Shown here: positions 18,292 through 27,074 of the stretch, piece after piece
Layout: each line of letters opens with the position of its first letter
Numbering within the stretch: the first letter of the stretch is position 1
From: Pseudomonadota bacterium
GTDB lineage: Bacteria; Pseudomonadota; Gammaproteobacteria; Steroidobacterales; Steroidobacteraceae
Reading direction: 5' to 3'
Assembly (NCBI GenBank): GCA_016703895.1
Contig: JADJBE010000007.1
Coordinates: 135,729 to 199,728, forward strand
Length of the DNA: 64,000 bases
Position numbers and translations under genes: made by a program
Notes under the pieces: generated by a model
What the model was told of the DNA's origin: nothing
Databases searched by the model: none
The model's input: only the letters and a program-made list of their open reading frames with translations

Positions 18292-18822
18292 GTGACGATT
18301 TCACCACCGCTCGATTTGCAACGTTGGATCGAGGAGCACCGCCACCTGTTGCAACCGCCGGTCGGCAATTCATTGGTATGGACCGATACAGATTTCATTG
18401 TGCAAGCTGTCGGTGGGCCGAATCAGCGGCACGACTATCATGATGATCCGTATGAAGAGTTCTTCTATCAAGTGCATGGCAATATGCACTTGCGGATCAT
18501 CGAGAATGGCGTGATCTCCGACGTACCGATTTGCGCAGGTAGTATCTTCTTGCTGCCGGCTCACGTACGCCACTCGCCGCAGCGCCCCGAGCCCGGCAGT
18601 GTCGGCCTCGTCATCGAGCGGCAGCGCCCGCCTGGGGTGCTCGACGGATTCGAGTGGTACTGCCTGGAATGCAACGCACTGGTCCACCGGACAGAGGTGC
18701 AACTACGGAATATCGTCGCGGACCTGCCGCCTCTATTCGAGCAGTTCTACTCGAGCACCGACCTCAGACGATGTCGCGAGTGCGACGCAATCCACCCCGG
18801 ACGATTCGCAGCGCTTACCTAA
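18292..18822 (+). CDS. nbaC: 3-Hydroxyanthranilate 3,4-dioxygenase
   Basis: 176 residues, cupin enzyme opening the ring of 3-hydroxyanthranilate to give the quinolinate precursor. The metal site is in HDYHDDPYEEFFYQ (His and Glu) and HVRHSPQRP (His). The C-terminus keeps two CxxC pairs (CLEC and CREC) forming the rubredoxin-like iron site of bacterial enzymes. It belongs with the formamidase, kynureninase and kynurenine monooxygenase genes at 29.8-33.2 kb. Its stop overlaps the convergent lipB stop. Confidence 0.93.
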   Translation: MTISPPLDLQRWIEEHRHLLQPPVGNSLVWTDTDFIVQAVGGPNQRHDYHDDPYEEFFYQVHGNMHLRIIENGVISDVPICAGSIFLLPAHVRHSPQRPEPGSVGLVIERQRPPGVLDGFEWYCLECNALVHRTEVQLRNIVADLPPLFEQFYSSTDLRRCRECDAIHPGRFAALT

Positions 18823-19451
18823 CTGCTAACGCTCAACCTAGAGCACAGCACTGCCGCAAAATCAGCCGCTATCGCCGCAACTTCTGTAGGCCCGCCCAGC
18901 TCGCTCAGCTGCGTCATCTCGAGCCCCGGGTAGCCGCATGGATTGATGCGCTGAAACGGCTCGAGATCCATGTTCACATTCAATGCGAGACCATGGTAGC
19001 TCGCGCCGCGGCGTATGCGGATGCCAACACTCGCCAGCTTCTTGTCGGCAACGTAGACGCCCGGTGCGCCCTTGTGAGTGGTAGCTTCGATATCGAAGCC
19101 TCGCACGTACTCGATCACGCTCTGCTCGAGCGCGGTGACGAGATCACGTACACCAAAATTGGCGCGGCGAACATCAATCAGCGGATAGACGACTAACTGC
19201 CCAGGACCGTGGTAAGTGACCTGACCACCGCGGTCGATCTTGACAATCGGAATGTCGCCCGGCGTCAACAGATGCTCAGGCCCGGCATTCATGCCGAGCG
19301 TAAAAACGGGTGGATGCTCGAGTAACCAGAGCTCATCGGGCGTCGCTGCGTTACGCTCATCGGTGAACTGTTGCATCGCCCGCCAGGTGGGCTCGTACTC
19401 AACCAATCCTAACCACTTGACCAACGGCGCGGTCGACAGCCGCATCGTCAC
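18819..19451 (-). CDS. lipB: Octanoyltransferase LipB
   Basis: 210 residues; transfers octanoate from acyl carrier protein to lipoyl domains. Motifs seen: LLEHPPVFTLGMNA near 45, RGGQVTYHGPGQLVVYPL near 75 and ASVGIRIRRGASYHGLALNV near 140 with the catalytic lysine in DKKLAS; the active cysteine is in NPCGYPGLEM. It overlaps the downstream part of lipA (ATGA), so lipA-lipB is one translational unit with lipA first. Confidence 0.95.
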   Translation of the reverse strand: MTMRLSTAPLVKWLGLVEYEPTWRAMQQFTDERNAATPDELWLLEHPPVFTLGMNAGPEHLLTPGDIPIVKIDRGGQVTYHGPGQLVVYPLIDVRRANFGVRDLVTALEQSVIEYVRGFDIEATTHKGAPGVYVADKKLASVGIRIRRGASYHGLALNVNMDLEPFQRINPCGYPGLEMTQLSELGGPTEVAAIAADFAAVLCSRLSVSS

Positions 19452-20482
19452 AGCAGTGCCGAATTATCGAGGCCCGCGTTATTGCCAGCCAGGGCTTGTT
19501 CGGCACGATAACTGGAGCGCACCAACGGGCCTGCCACGCATTCCCGAAAGCCGAGGCCAAGCGCTTGGCGCCGGTAATCATCGAACTGCTGCGGCGATAC
19601 GAAGCGCTCGACTGGCAGGTGATTGACGGTGGGACGCAGGTACTGCCCTAGCGTCAGGATATCGACATCGATGGCGCGCAAGTCACGCAGGGTTGCGAGG
19701 ATCCCATCGTCCGTCTCCCCCAAACCCAACATCAAACTCGTCTTGGTGAGGACGTCCTGTCGATGTTGTTTGGCGTGCGCCAACACCGCGAGTGTCTGCT
19801 GGTAGCTGGCGCGCGGATCGCGGACGGGATGCGTCAGTCGTGCGACCGTTTCGACGTTCTGCGCAAAGACATCGAGCCCTGAGTCGACGACGATCTCGAC
19901 GTCCGGCAGCACGCCTTCGAAATCGGGTGTCAGGGCTTCGACCGCGACTTGCGGCGTGCGCCGCTTGATGGCGCGGATGGCCGCGGCATAGTGAGCCGCG
20001 CCGCCGTCCGGCAAATCATCGCGATTCACGGAAGTGAGTACGATGTACTTGAGTCCCATGAGCTCGACACTCCGCGCCGTGTTCTCTGGCTCTTCGGCAT
20101 CTAACCAGCCGCGCGGGTTGCCGGTGTCGACGGCACAGAAACGACAGGCACGCGTGCACACGGCGCCCATCAGCATGATGGTGGCGGTGCCGGCATTCCA
20201 GCACTCACCGATGTTTGGGCACTTGGCCTCTTCGCAGACCGTGGCAAGGCGGTGCTCGCGCACGTTGCGCTTGACCTCGTCAAAGCCTTTGCCGGCGGGC
20301 ATGGGCGCCTTGAGCCAGCGGGGTTTGCCCGCAAGCGCAGCGCGATCAACCGCACCGCGCGTTTTGACACCGTCCTTGATCGCCGCAAAGCCCTGCGCGG
20401 TAACGTACTTGGCGCCGCTCTTGACGCCGCCTTGGGCAGGCGCGCTGTCGGTGACCACGGGAATGCCTTTGAGGTCCGCCAT
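19448..20482 (-). CDS. lipA: Lipoyl synthase LipA
   Basis: 344 residues from ATG 20482. This radical SAM enzyme inserts two sulfurs into protein-bound octanoate. The auxiliary cluster motif CEEAKCPNIGEC (about 93-104) and the radical SAM motif CTRACRFC (about 121-128) are intact, and the third auxiliary cluster serine is near the C-terminus in LVRSSYRAEQ. It precedes lipB with a 4-base overlap. It starts 6 bp from the end of murU. Confidence 0.95.
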   Translation of the reverse strand: MADLKGIPVVTDSAPAQGGVKSGAKYVTAQGFAAIKDGVKTRGAVDRAALAGKPRWLKAPMPAGKGFDEVKRNVREHRLATVCEEAKCPNIGECWNAGTATIMLMGAVCTRACRFCAVDTGNPRGWLDAEEPENTARSVELMGLKYIVLTSVNRDDLPDGGAAHYAAAIRAIKRRTPQVAVEALTPDFEGVLPDVEIVVDSGLDVFAQNVETVARLTHPVRDPRASYQQTLAVLAHAKQHRQDVLTKTSLMLGLGETDDGILATLRDLRAIDVDILTLGQYLRPTVNHLPVERFVSPQQFDDYRRQALGLGFRECVAGPLVRSSYRAEQALAGNNAGLDNSALL

Positions 20483-20487
20483 GGCCT

Positions 20488-21174
20488 CTATTCTACGCGG
20501 GAGGCGCGATCGCCGCGCAGCTCTAGGTCGAGTTGTGTGAGCCGCTCGGGAGTACCGATGTCGTACCAACGCCCGGAGTGAACCTGCCCAGTCAGTGCTT
20601 GGCTCGCGATCGCGCGCCGCAAGATTGGCAACAACGGAAACTTGCCAGGCAAACAGCCAGCGAAAAAGCCGCGTGTATAGATCCCCACGCCGGAATAAGT
20701 CCAGCGCCGCCCCATCGCATCCTCGTCGATGCGCCCACCATGCAACGAGAAATCACCCGTCGGGTGTTGCGGCGGGTTCTGGACGAGCACCAGATGAGCA
20801 AGCGAGCGGGCGGGCAACTGCACGCCCGCGTAATCGACGTCGGTCCAGACGTCGCCATTCACCAGCAGAAACGGGTCATCCCCTAGCAATGGCAGAGCCT
20901 TAAAAACGCCACCGCCCGTCTCGAGCGCAGTGGGCCGCTCGTGACTGTATTGAATCGACACCCCGTAGCGCTCACCGCTGCCTAACACCACCGGCAACAG
21001 ATCTCCCAGCCATGCAGTGTTGATGACGATTTCGCGAAAACCTGCTGCGGCCAGGCGGTGCAAGTGATACTCGATCAAGCGCTGTCCCGCCACTAACAAA
21101 AGCGGCTTGGGCAGAATATCGGTGCGCGGCCGCATTCGCTCGCCACGCCCGGCAGCCAGGATCATTGCTTTCAT
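20488..21174 (-). CDS. murU: N-acetylmuramate alpha-1-phosphate uridylyltransferase
   Basis: 228 residues, a sugar-phosphate nucleotidyltransferase. The nucleotide loop is ILAAGRGERMRPRTD (6-20) with lysine in LPKPLL, and the metal aspartate lies in LVNGDVWTDVD near 103. In pseudomonads MurU makes UDP-MurNAc in a recycling route with AmgK, and here amgK is directly upstream, its stop and this start sharing one base (TGATG). The pairing supports the assignment over generic nucleotidyltransferases. Confidence 0.9.
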   Translation of the reverse strand: MKAMILAAGRGERMRPRTDILPKPLLLVAGQRLIEYHLHRLAAAGFREIVINTAWLGDLLPVVLGSGERYGVSIQYSHERPTALETGGGVFKALPLLGDDPFLLVNGDVWTDVDYAGVQLPARSLAHLVLVQNPPQHPTGDFSLHGGRIDEDAMGRRWTYSGVGIYTRGFFAGCLPGKFPLLPILRRAIASQALTGQVHSGRWYDIGTPERLTQLDLELRGDRASRVE

Positions 21175-22391
21175 CAGGTCGCTTTCAGCACGACATGGCG
21201 CTGTGGGCGATCATTTGGCGCACCGCGCGGTCTTGCGCTTTGGCTTTGGCTTTGGCTTTGGCTTTGGCTTTGGCTTTGGCTGGCTTTGGCTTTGGGCTTG
21301 GGCTTGGGCTTGGGCTTGGGCTTCGTTTCAGCCTTGCGCGTGGGCGTGGCGTTGCGCTGCGGAAGTCGCGCCAGTACGCGTGCATTGGCCGGCGCCACGC
21401 GTGGCACGATCCGCAGCTCCAGCCACCGCACGAATTCCGTAAGCTCCACGTAGCGCGCGCAGGTATCGAGCACATAATCCAGCGTCAGCGGCAAGTCTGC
21501 CAAATATCCAGACTTGCCATCGCGATACCAGAGCCGTGCAAAGATGCCCAACACCTTGAGGTGACGCTGCACACCGACCAGATCGAACCAGCGAATGAAC
21601 TGCTGGTCATCAACGCCGACATCCAGATCGCGGCCTTGCACTGCGCGTCGATAGGCTCGCAGCCAGGACTCTACTTGGGCGCGCGGCCAGGCAATGTAGC
21701 AATCCTTCAGGAGCGACGCGAGGTCGTAACCGATCGGACCCCGCAACGCGTCCTGAAAATCCAGCACCCCCGGGTTGTTAGCAGGCGTGACCATCAGGTT
21801 ACGCGAGTGGTAGTCCCGGTGGACAAACACCGTGGGTTGATCCAGCACCTCCGACATGAGGAACTCGAAGGTGACGGTGATGAGCGCCCGCTCTTCGGGC
21901 GTGAGCTTGAGACGCAGATGGCGCTCCAGAAACCACTCCGGCATCAAGCCTAGTTCGCGTGACAGCGGCGCGCGATCGTAGGGCTGCAATTGCTGAGCTG
22001 CTTCCAGCCCGTTGATTTGCAGGCGGGCCAGCGTATTGAGCGCATCGCCGTAGAGCTGGTTGGCATCGCCGCCAGCTTGCAGCCGCGACAGATACTGCAC
22101 GTCTCCGAGGTCCTCGAGCACGATAAAGCCACTGGCCAGGTCTGATTCATAGACGTGCGGGACGTGGATACCGACCGACTCAAGCAGCCGCGATACCTTG
22201 AGATATGGCGCGCTGTCTTCTTTATCCGGCGGAGCGTCCATCACAACGCAGCTGCCACCCTTGCGCCAGACACGGAAATAGCGGCGAAAACTTGCGTCGG
22301 CTGAGGCTGGGGCGAGTCGCTCGACACGCCAGCCGAGCCCGGTTGTCAGCCAATGCTGCAGTTCAGCGAGTCGCGGGTCTTTCTTGGGCAT
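21174..22391 (-). CDS. amgK: N-acetylmuramate/N-acetylglucosamine kinase AmgK with low-complexity tail
   Basis: 405 residues from ATG 22391. The aminoglycoside-phosphotransferase fold shows VFVHRDYHSRNLMV (catalytic loop, near 215) and GVLDFQDALRGPIGYDLASLL (metal aspartate). It phosphorylates MurNAc/GlcNAc for recycling with murU. The usual protein is about 330-340 residues; this one has an extra tail of about 60 residues made of KP repeats, then KAKA, then SQ repeats. The tail is encoded by hexanucleotide repeats at about 21238-21330. It is divergent from lptD. Confidence 0.88.
   Translation of the reverse strand: MPKKDPRLAELQHWLTTGLGWRVERLAPASADASFRRYFRVWRKGGSCVVMDAPPDKEDSAPYLKVSRLLESVGIHVPHVYESDLASGFIVLEDLGDVQYLSRLQAGGDANQLYGDALNTLARLQINGLEAAQQLQPYDRAPLSRELGLMPEWFLERHLRLKLTPEERALITVTFEFLMSEVLDQPTVFVHRDYHSRNLMVTPANNPGVLDFQDALRGPIGYDLASLLKDCYIAWPRAQVESWLRAYRRAVQGRDLDVGVDDQQFIRWFDLVGVQRHLKVLGIFARLWYRDGKSGYLADLPLTLDYVLDTCARYVELTEFVRWLELRIVPRVAPANARVLARLPQRNATPTRKAETKPKPKPKPKPKAKASQSQSQSQSQSQSQSARPRGAPNDRPQRHVVLKAT
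21237..21335 (+). repeat. Hexanucleotide simple-sequence repeats inside amgK
   Basis: Plus strand shows seven perfect CTTTGG units, a 4-base CTGG, two further CTTTGG units and then about five CTTGGG-like units. On the coding (minus) strand they read KPKP, KAKA and SQSQ, the register changing where two bases are missing. Six-base units keep the frame when copy number changes, so tail length can vary without truncation. Confidence 0.9.
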
Positions 22392-22399
22392 GGTTTGGT

Positions 22400-22432
22400 C
22401 GGCGGGCAAGTGAAGCGCACATTATAATGTGT
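22400..22432. promoter_or_regulatory. Possible divergent promoter between amgK and lptD
   Basis: The only spacer between the divergent genes is about 47 bp. It contains ATTATAAT (22421-22428), a perfect TATAAT -10 box that reads on both strands. No good -35 hexamer is visible on either side, and for lptD the predicted transcription start would fall within a few bases of the ATG, implying a leaderless or very short leader. Tentative. Confidence 0.35.
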
Positions 22433-22438
22433 CGCATC

Positions 22439-24676
22439 ATGCGGGACATTGGCTTGAGCCGCGGCTTTTTGGCTGCGATGGGCGTCGGTTTGTTGTTGGG
22501 TGCGCCTTGGGCCACCGCGGCCGACCCCGCATGCACGCCGGTTGTAGTCCCTCGCAACGAAGCACTGACCGCACTCTCACCGGACGACGCCAGCACTAAT
22601 CCCGCGGAAGATGATCGCATTGTCATCTCAAGCGACGTGGCCGACCTCGAAGTGTCCGGTGATGCGGAGTTATCGGGCAATGTCGAGGTACGCCAGGGCG
22701 ACAAGCGCATTCGCGCCGATGAGGTCACCTACGACGCCAAGTCGCAGAAGTTCGACGTACGCGGCGCGGTGCAGTACGAAGACACGTTGGTGCGCGCGAC
22801 GGGCGGCAGCGGCAGTTATTCACAGGTCCTCGGGGTTGAGTTCGAAGGTGCCGAGTTCGAGCTACTGGAGCGTAACGCACGCGGCAAGGCGCGCGCGTTA
22901 CGCATGGAACCGGGCGGTCGATTCGATTTCGAGGATGTGACTTTCACCTCCTGCCCAGCGGACGATGAAGCCTGGCTCATTCGGGCTGGGCAGATTTCGC
23001 TCGACCCGAAGACACGCAACGGCACTGGGCGCAATGCGCGGATCGAGTTCAAAGGCGTGCCGATTCTATATACGCCCTGGATTTCCTTTCCACTCGGCCC
23101 ACAGCGCAAGAGTGGCTTCCTGTTCCCTGACATTGGCTTGTCGTCCCGCAATGGCGCCGAGCTCACCGTACCTTACTACTGGAACATCGCGCCGAACATG
23201 GACTTCACGTTCGCGCCGGCGGTCTACGCCAAGCGCGGGCTGGACCTCAGCGGTGAATTCCGCTTCATGAGCACTCGCCAGGAAGCACTGGTCGATTTTA
23301 ATTTTCTGCCGCGGGATCGGCTCACCGATAGTGATCGTGGTCGCATCTATGTCGAACAACGCTACCAACTCCCGTCGCGCTGGCAGTTTACCGCCAATGC
23401 GACGCACGTGAGTGACGGGCAGTACTACGAGGACTTCGCCGCCGGCGCAGAAAATACCAGTATTCCGTTTGCGGAGCGCTTCGCGGAGCTGTCCTATCGC
23501 GACCTGCATTGGACCCTGCGGGCGCAGGCCCAGAATTTCCAGATCCTCGACGCCGCACTGCCTGCGGCAGATCGCCCCTATACGCGCTTGCCTCGGCTGG
23601 TCGCAGCTGGCGACTGGACTCTGGGTGGCAAGCGCGGGCTCGCTTGGGGCTTCGACTCGGAACTCGTGAATTTCGACCGCAATACCGGCGTGACCGGTTG
23701 GCGGTTTGACGCGGCGCCGCGGATCGGCCTCGACTGGAGCGGCCCAGGTTATTTTCTGCGGCCGCAGGCCGGCTATCGTTATACGTCCTACTCACTTGGC
23801 AATACGTCACCTGACACTAACGACTCACCCGATCGCCAGCTGCCTTTCGTGACGGTCGACAGTGGCGTGGTGCTGGAAAGACCGTCCGGTTCGCGCGGCC
23901 AACGTCGAATCACGCTCGAGCCGCGCGCGCTTTATCTTTACACGCCGTTTCGCAACCAGGACGAACTGCCGGTGTTCGACACCATCGTCCCCGATCTCAA
24001 CACGGTGCAACTGTTCCGCACCACACGCTACACCGGGGCGGACCGTGTTAGTGACGCCAACCAGCTAAGTATAGGCGTCACCAGCCGACTGTTTGAAACT
24101 GCTACCGGCACGCAGTTTGTTGCGCTGACACTCGGCCAGGCGTTCTATTTCGAACGCACACGTGTCTCGCTGCCGGACGAGACCACGCCGAATCGAAACA
24201 AGTCCGACTTCGTCGGCCAGCTCGCACTGACCGCTTACCGCAACTGGTCCCTGGACGGCGCTCTGCAGTTCAACCCGGAAGACAATCGCAGTGAGCGGCT
24301 GCAGTTTTCGCTGCAATATCGCCCCGGCAATGATCGCGTCGTGAATCTCGCCTACCGTTCACAGCGCAACAGTATCGAGCAAGCCGAAGTGTCGGCCGCC
24401 TGGCCGATTGGGAAGCGTTGGTCGGCGTTCGCCAGGATGGTCTATTCGTTGCGCGAGAACGAATCACTGGATCAATTTGCAGGCTTTGAGTACCGGGCGT
24501 GCTGTTGGCGCGTACGCACGGTGGCGCGCCGGTTCGTGTCGTCGCGGACCGGCGAGCAGGACACCGGCATCTTCTTGCAACTGGAACTCACCGGTCTGGC
24601 CAGTGTCGGAACTCCAGCCGACGCTTTCCTCGAGCGGTCGATTCGAGGATACTCGCCCGACAAGAGGTCACGTTGA
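22439..24676 (+). CDS. lptD: LPS-assembly protein LptD
   Basis: About 745 residues; the outer-membrane beta-barrel that inserts lipopolysaccharide with LptE. Signal peptide to about residue 28 (AAMGVGLLLGAPWATAA), then a periplasmic LptA/OstA-like beta-jellyroll (about 60-200, ADEVTYDAKSQKFDVRG) and the barrel with repeated aromatic strands. Cysteines for the disulfides are DPACTP at the N-terminus and the CC pair in YRACCWRV near the C-terminus. I chose ATG 22439; an ATG at 22427 is equally in frame. surA follows, as in other gammaproteobacteria. Confidence 0.93.
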   Translation: MRDIGLSRGFLAAMGVGLLLGAPWATAADPACTPVVVPRNEALTALSPDDASTNPAEDDRIVISSDVADLEVSGDAELSGNVEVRQGDKRIRADEVTYDAKSQKFDVRGAVQYEDTLVRATGGSGSYSQVLGVEFEGAEFELLERNARGKARALRMEPGGRFDFEDVTFTSCPADDEAWLIRAGQISLDPKTRNGTGRNARIEFKGVPILYTPWISFPLGPQRKSGFLFPDIGLSSRNGAELTVPYYWNIAPNMDFTFAPAVYAKRGLDLSGEFRFMSTRQEALVDFNFLPRDRLTDSDRGRIYVEQRYQLPSRWQFTANATHVSDGQYYEDFAAGAENTSIPFAERFAELSYRDLHWTLRAQAQNFQILDAALPAADRPYTRLPRLVAAGDWTLGGKRGLAWGFDSELVNFDRNTGVTGWRFDAAPRIGLDWSGPGYFLRPQAGYRYTSYSLGNTSPDTNDSPDRQLPFVTVDSGVVLERPSGSRGQRRITLEPRALYLYTPFRNQDELPVFDTIVPDLNTVQLFRTTRYTGADRVSDANQLSIGVTSRLFETATGTQFVALTLGQAFYFERTRVSLPDETTPNRNKSDFVGQLALTAYRNWSLDGALQFNPEDNRSERLQFSLQYRPGNDRVVNLAYRSQRNSIEQAEVSAAWPIGKRWSAFARMVYSLRENESLDQFAGFEYRACCWRVRTVARRFVSSRTGEQDTGIFLQLELTGLASVGTPADAFLERSIRGYSPDKRSR

Positions 24677-24733
24677 TCCGTAAGTGTCTGAGCGATAAAG
24701 AAATGTCGCCGCATCAATCCTTGGGAACTACAC

Positions 24734-26050
24734 ATGTACTTTGAGATTCGCCCGATTGCCTGGTATTTGCTGCTCGCCGCTTTGCCGCTGCTCGCCTCGA
24801 CATCCTTTGCCCAGACGCGCGATCTCGGCACCAAAGGAGAGCTACTAGATCGAGTGGCCGCGGTGGTCAATGAAGGCATCGTGCTGCAGAGCGACCTTGA
24901 CGAACAGGTGACGCTGATCTCCCAGAGATTGAGCGCACAGAAACTGGAAATGCCGCCACAGAACGTCCTGCGCCAGCAGGTGCTCGAACGGTTGGTGATG
25001 CAGGAGCTACAGATGCAGCGCGCCGACCGCGGTGGCATCCGCGTGTCTGATGAGCAGCTCAACAATGCGTTGCGTGATGTCGCAGCACGCAACAACATTC
25101 CGTTGGCGCAGTTGCCAACAGCGCTGGAATCTCAGGGCATCGACTACGCGGCCTATCGCGATGGCATCCGCAAGGAGATCACGCTGCAGATGCTGCGGCA
25201 GCGCGACGTGATTGCGCGCATCAACGTGTCGCCACGCGAGTTGCAGCAGTACGTCGACAAACAGAGCAAACTGCCGTCCAACGACAACGAATACAACGTC
25301 TCGCACATTCTGATTGCAGTCCCGCAAGCTGCCACGCCAGACCAGCTCGATGCGGCGGCCAAGCGATCTGACGACGTCTACCAGCAGGCGACCAAAGGCG
25401 AAGACTTCGCGCGTCTGGCGGTGCAGTTCTCCAACTCGCAGACGGCGCTCGACGGCGGCACGCTTGGCTGGCGCAAAGGCCCTGAGCTACCCACTTTCCT
25501 CGCCGAGCTCGTCGCCAAGATGAAAGCAGGCGACGTGAGTGAACCGCTGCGCACGCCGTCCGGCTACCACATCATTCGTCTGAACGAAGTGCGCGGCAAT
25601 ACGCAGACGATCGTCGAACAGACTCACGCTCGGCACATCCTGCTGAAGCCCACGGAGCTCCTTGACGACGCCACCGTGAAACTGCGGCTCGAGGCGATCC
25701 GCGAGCGACTCCTGAAGGGCGAGGACTTTGGCGCGATTGCCCAGGCGACCTCGGAAGACCCTGGCTCGGCAGTCGAGGGTGGTGATCTGGGCTGGACCGG
25801 GCCTGGCACTTTTGTGCCGGAGTTCGAACAGACCTTGCAAGCCCTGCAGGTGGATGAGATCAGCCAGCCGTTTCGCACGCAGTTTGGTTGGCACATCGTG
25901 CAGTTGCTGGGCAAACGCGAGTTCGACAGCACCGACGAACTGCGTCAGCAACGCGCCTTCGCGCAATTGCGCGAGAGCAAGGCGGACGAGGAGACTGAGT
26001 TGTGGCTGCGCCGACTGCGTGACGAAGCCTACGTCGAATACAAGTTGTAA
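24734..26050 (+). CDS. surA: Periplasmic chaperone/peptidyl-prolyl isomerase SurA
   Basis: 438 residues with a signal peptide ending near FAQT. The N-terminal SurA domain (about 35-160) is followed by two parvulin domains, starting around VSHILIAVPQ (near 190) and ARHILLKP (near 300), each with the typical GGDLGW or GGTLGW loop. SurA folds outer-membrane proteins such as LptD, encoded immediately upstream. The region up to pdxA is short (16 bp), so lptD-surA-pdxA-rsmA-apaG-apaH is likely one operon. Confidence 0.95.
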   Translation: MYFEIRPIAWYLLLAALPLLASTSFAQTRDLGTKGELLDRVAAVVNEGIVLQSDLDEQVTLISQRLSAQKLEMPPQNVLRQQVLERLVMQELQMQRADRGGIRVSDEQLNNALRDVAARNNIPLAQLPTALESQGIDYAAYRDGIRKEITLQMLRQRDVIARINVSPRELQQYVDKQSKLPSNDNEYNVSHILIAVPQAATPDQLDAAAKRSDDVYQQATKGEDFARLAVQFSNSQTALDGGTLGWRKGPELPTFLAELVAKMKAGDVSEPLRTPSGYHIIRLNEVRGNTQTIVEQTHARHILLKPTELLDDATVKLRLEAIRERLLKGEDFGAIAQATSEDPGSAVEGGDLGWTGPGTFVPEFEQTLQALQVDEISQPFRTQFGWHIVQLLGKREFDSTDELRQQRAFAQLRESKADEETELWLRRLRDEAYVEYKL

Positions 26051-26066
26051 TAATCTGGCGTCCGCG

Positions 26067-27074
26067 ATGCGCCCGCGTATTGTCGTGACTTCCGGCGAGC
26101 CGGCAGGAATCGGACCAGACATCTGTGCTGCGCTCGGCGAGGTTGCATTCGACGCGGAGATCACCGTGCTGGGTGATCTGTCGCTGCTGCAACAACGCGC
26201 CGGCGAGATCGGTTCCAAGACCATTTTTTCGCAATGTTCACCGGCTGGCACGAGCAGCACTCGTGCAGGGTCTGTGCCGGTCTGGCACGAGCCTGTTGCG
26301 GAACGCGTGGTCGCCGGGCAACTCAATCCAGGCAACGCACGCTATGTACTGCGACTGCTCGACCTGGCGTTAGCTGGCATCGCCGAAGGCCGCTTCGACG
26401 CCATGGTCACGGCACCCGTCCAGAAGAGCGTCATCAACGAGATCGGTGTGCCTTTCAGTGGCCATACAGAGTATCTGGCCGAGCGACTGCATGCCGCGCG
26501 ACCGGTGATGTTGTTAGTGTCAAAGAATATGCGCGTCGCGCTGGCCACTACTCACTTGCCGCTGCGCGCGGTTGCGGCTGCCATCGTGCCGCAATTGCTC
26601 GATGAAGTCCTGCAAATTCTGGCGGCTGATCTGACTCGACTATGGGGCATCGCACGACCGCGCATCGCGGTTTGCGGCTTGAATCCGCATGCCGGCGAAA
26701 GCGGCCATCTCGGTGACGAAGAGCAGCGGGTTATTAGTCCTGCGATCGCGCGGGCGCAGGCGGCGGGTCTCGACGTCACCGGCCCAGTGGCTGCGGACAC
26801 GATCTTTGTCGCGCGCAACCTCGCGGCCTTCGATGCAGTGCTTGCGATGTATCACGACCAAGGTCTACCGGTCCTGAAGCACGCCAGTTTTGGGCACGCG
26901 GTCAATGTCACGCTGGGCCTGCCGGTCATCCGGACGTCGGTTGACCATGGCACAGCGCTTGATCTCGCGGCGACCAGTCGCGCCGACAGTGGCAGCCTCA
27001 TCGAGGCGACGCGGCTCGCCGTCGATTTGGCCGCCAATCTGGCACAACGCGCGCTCGCACGGCGCGCCCGGTGA
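26067..27074 (+). CDS. pdxA: 4-Hydroxythreonine-4-phosphate dehydrogenase PdxA
   Basis: 335 residues; oxidises 4-phosphohydroxy-threonine in pyridoxal phosphate synthesis. Motifs: SGEPAGIGPDI at 9-19, MVTAPVQKSVINE near 115, the first metal histidine in FSGHTEYLAE near 138, the second in MYHDQGLPVLKH near 275 and the third in TSVDHGTALD near 293. The start ATG is 16 bp after surA and the stop overlaps the GTG of rsmA. Confidence 0.94.
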   Translation: MRPRIVVTSGEPAGIGPDICAALGEVAFDAEITVLGDLSLLQQRAGEIGSKTIFSQCSPAGTSSTRAGSVPVWHEPVAERVVAGQLNPGNARYVLRLLDLALAGIAEGRFDAMVTAPVQKSVINEIGVPFSGHTEYLAERLHAARPVMLLVSKNMRVALATTHLPLRAVAAAIVPQLLDEVLQILAADLTRLWGIARPRIAVCGLNPHAGESGHLGDEEQRVISPAIARAQAAGLDVTGPVAADTIFVARNLAAFDAVLAMYHDQGLPVLKHASFGHAVNVTLGLPVIRTSVDHGTALDLAATSRADSGSLIEATRLAVDLAANLAQRALARRAR

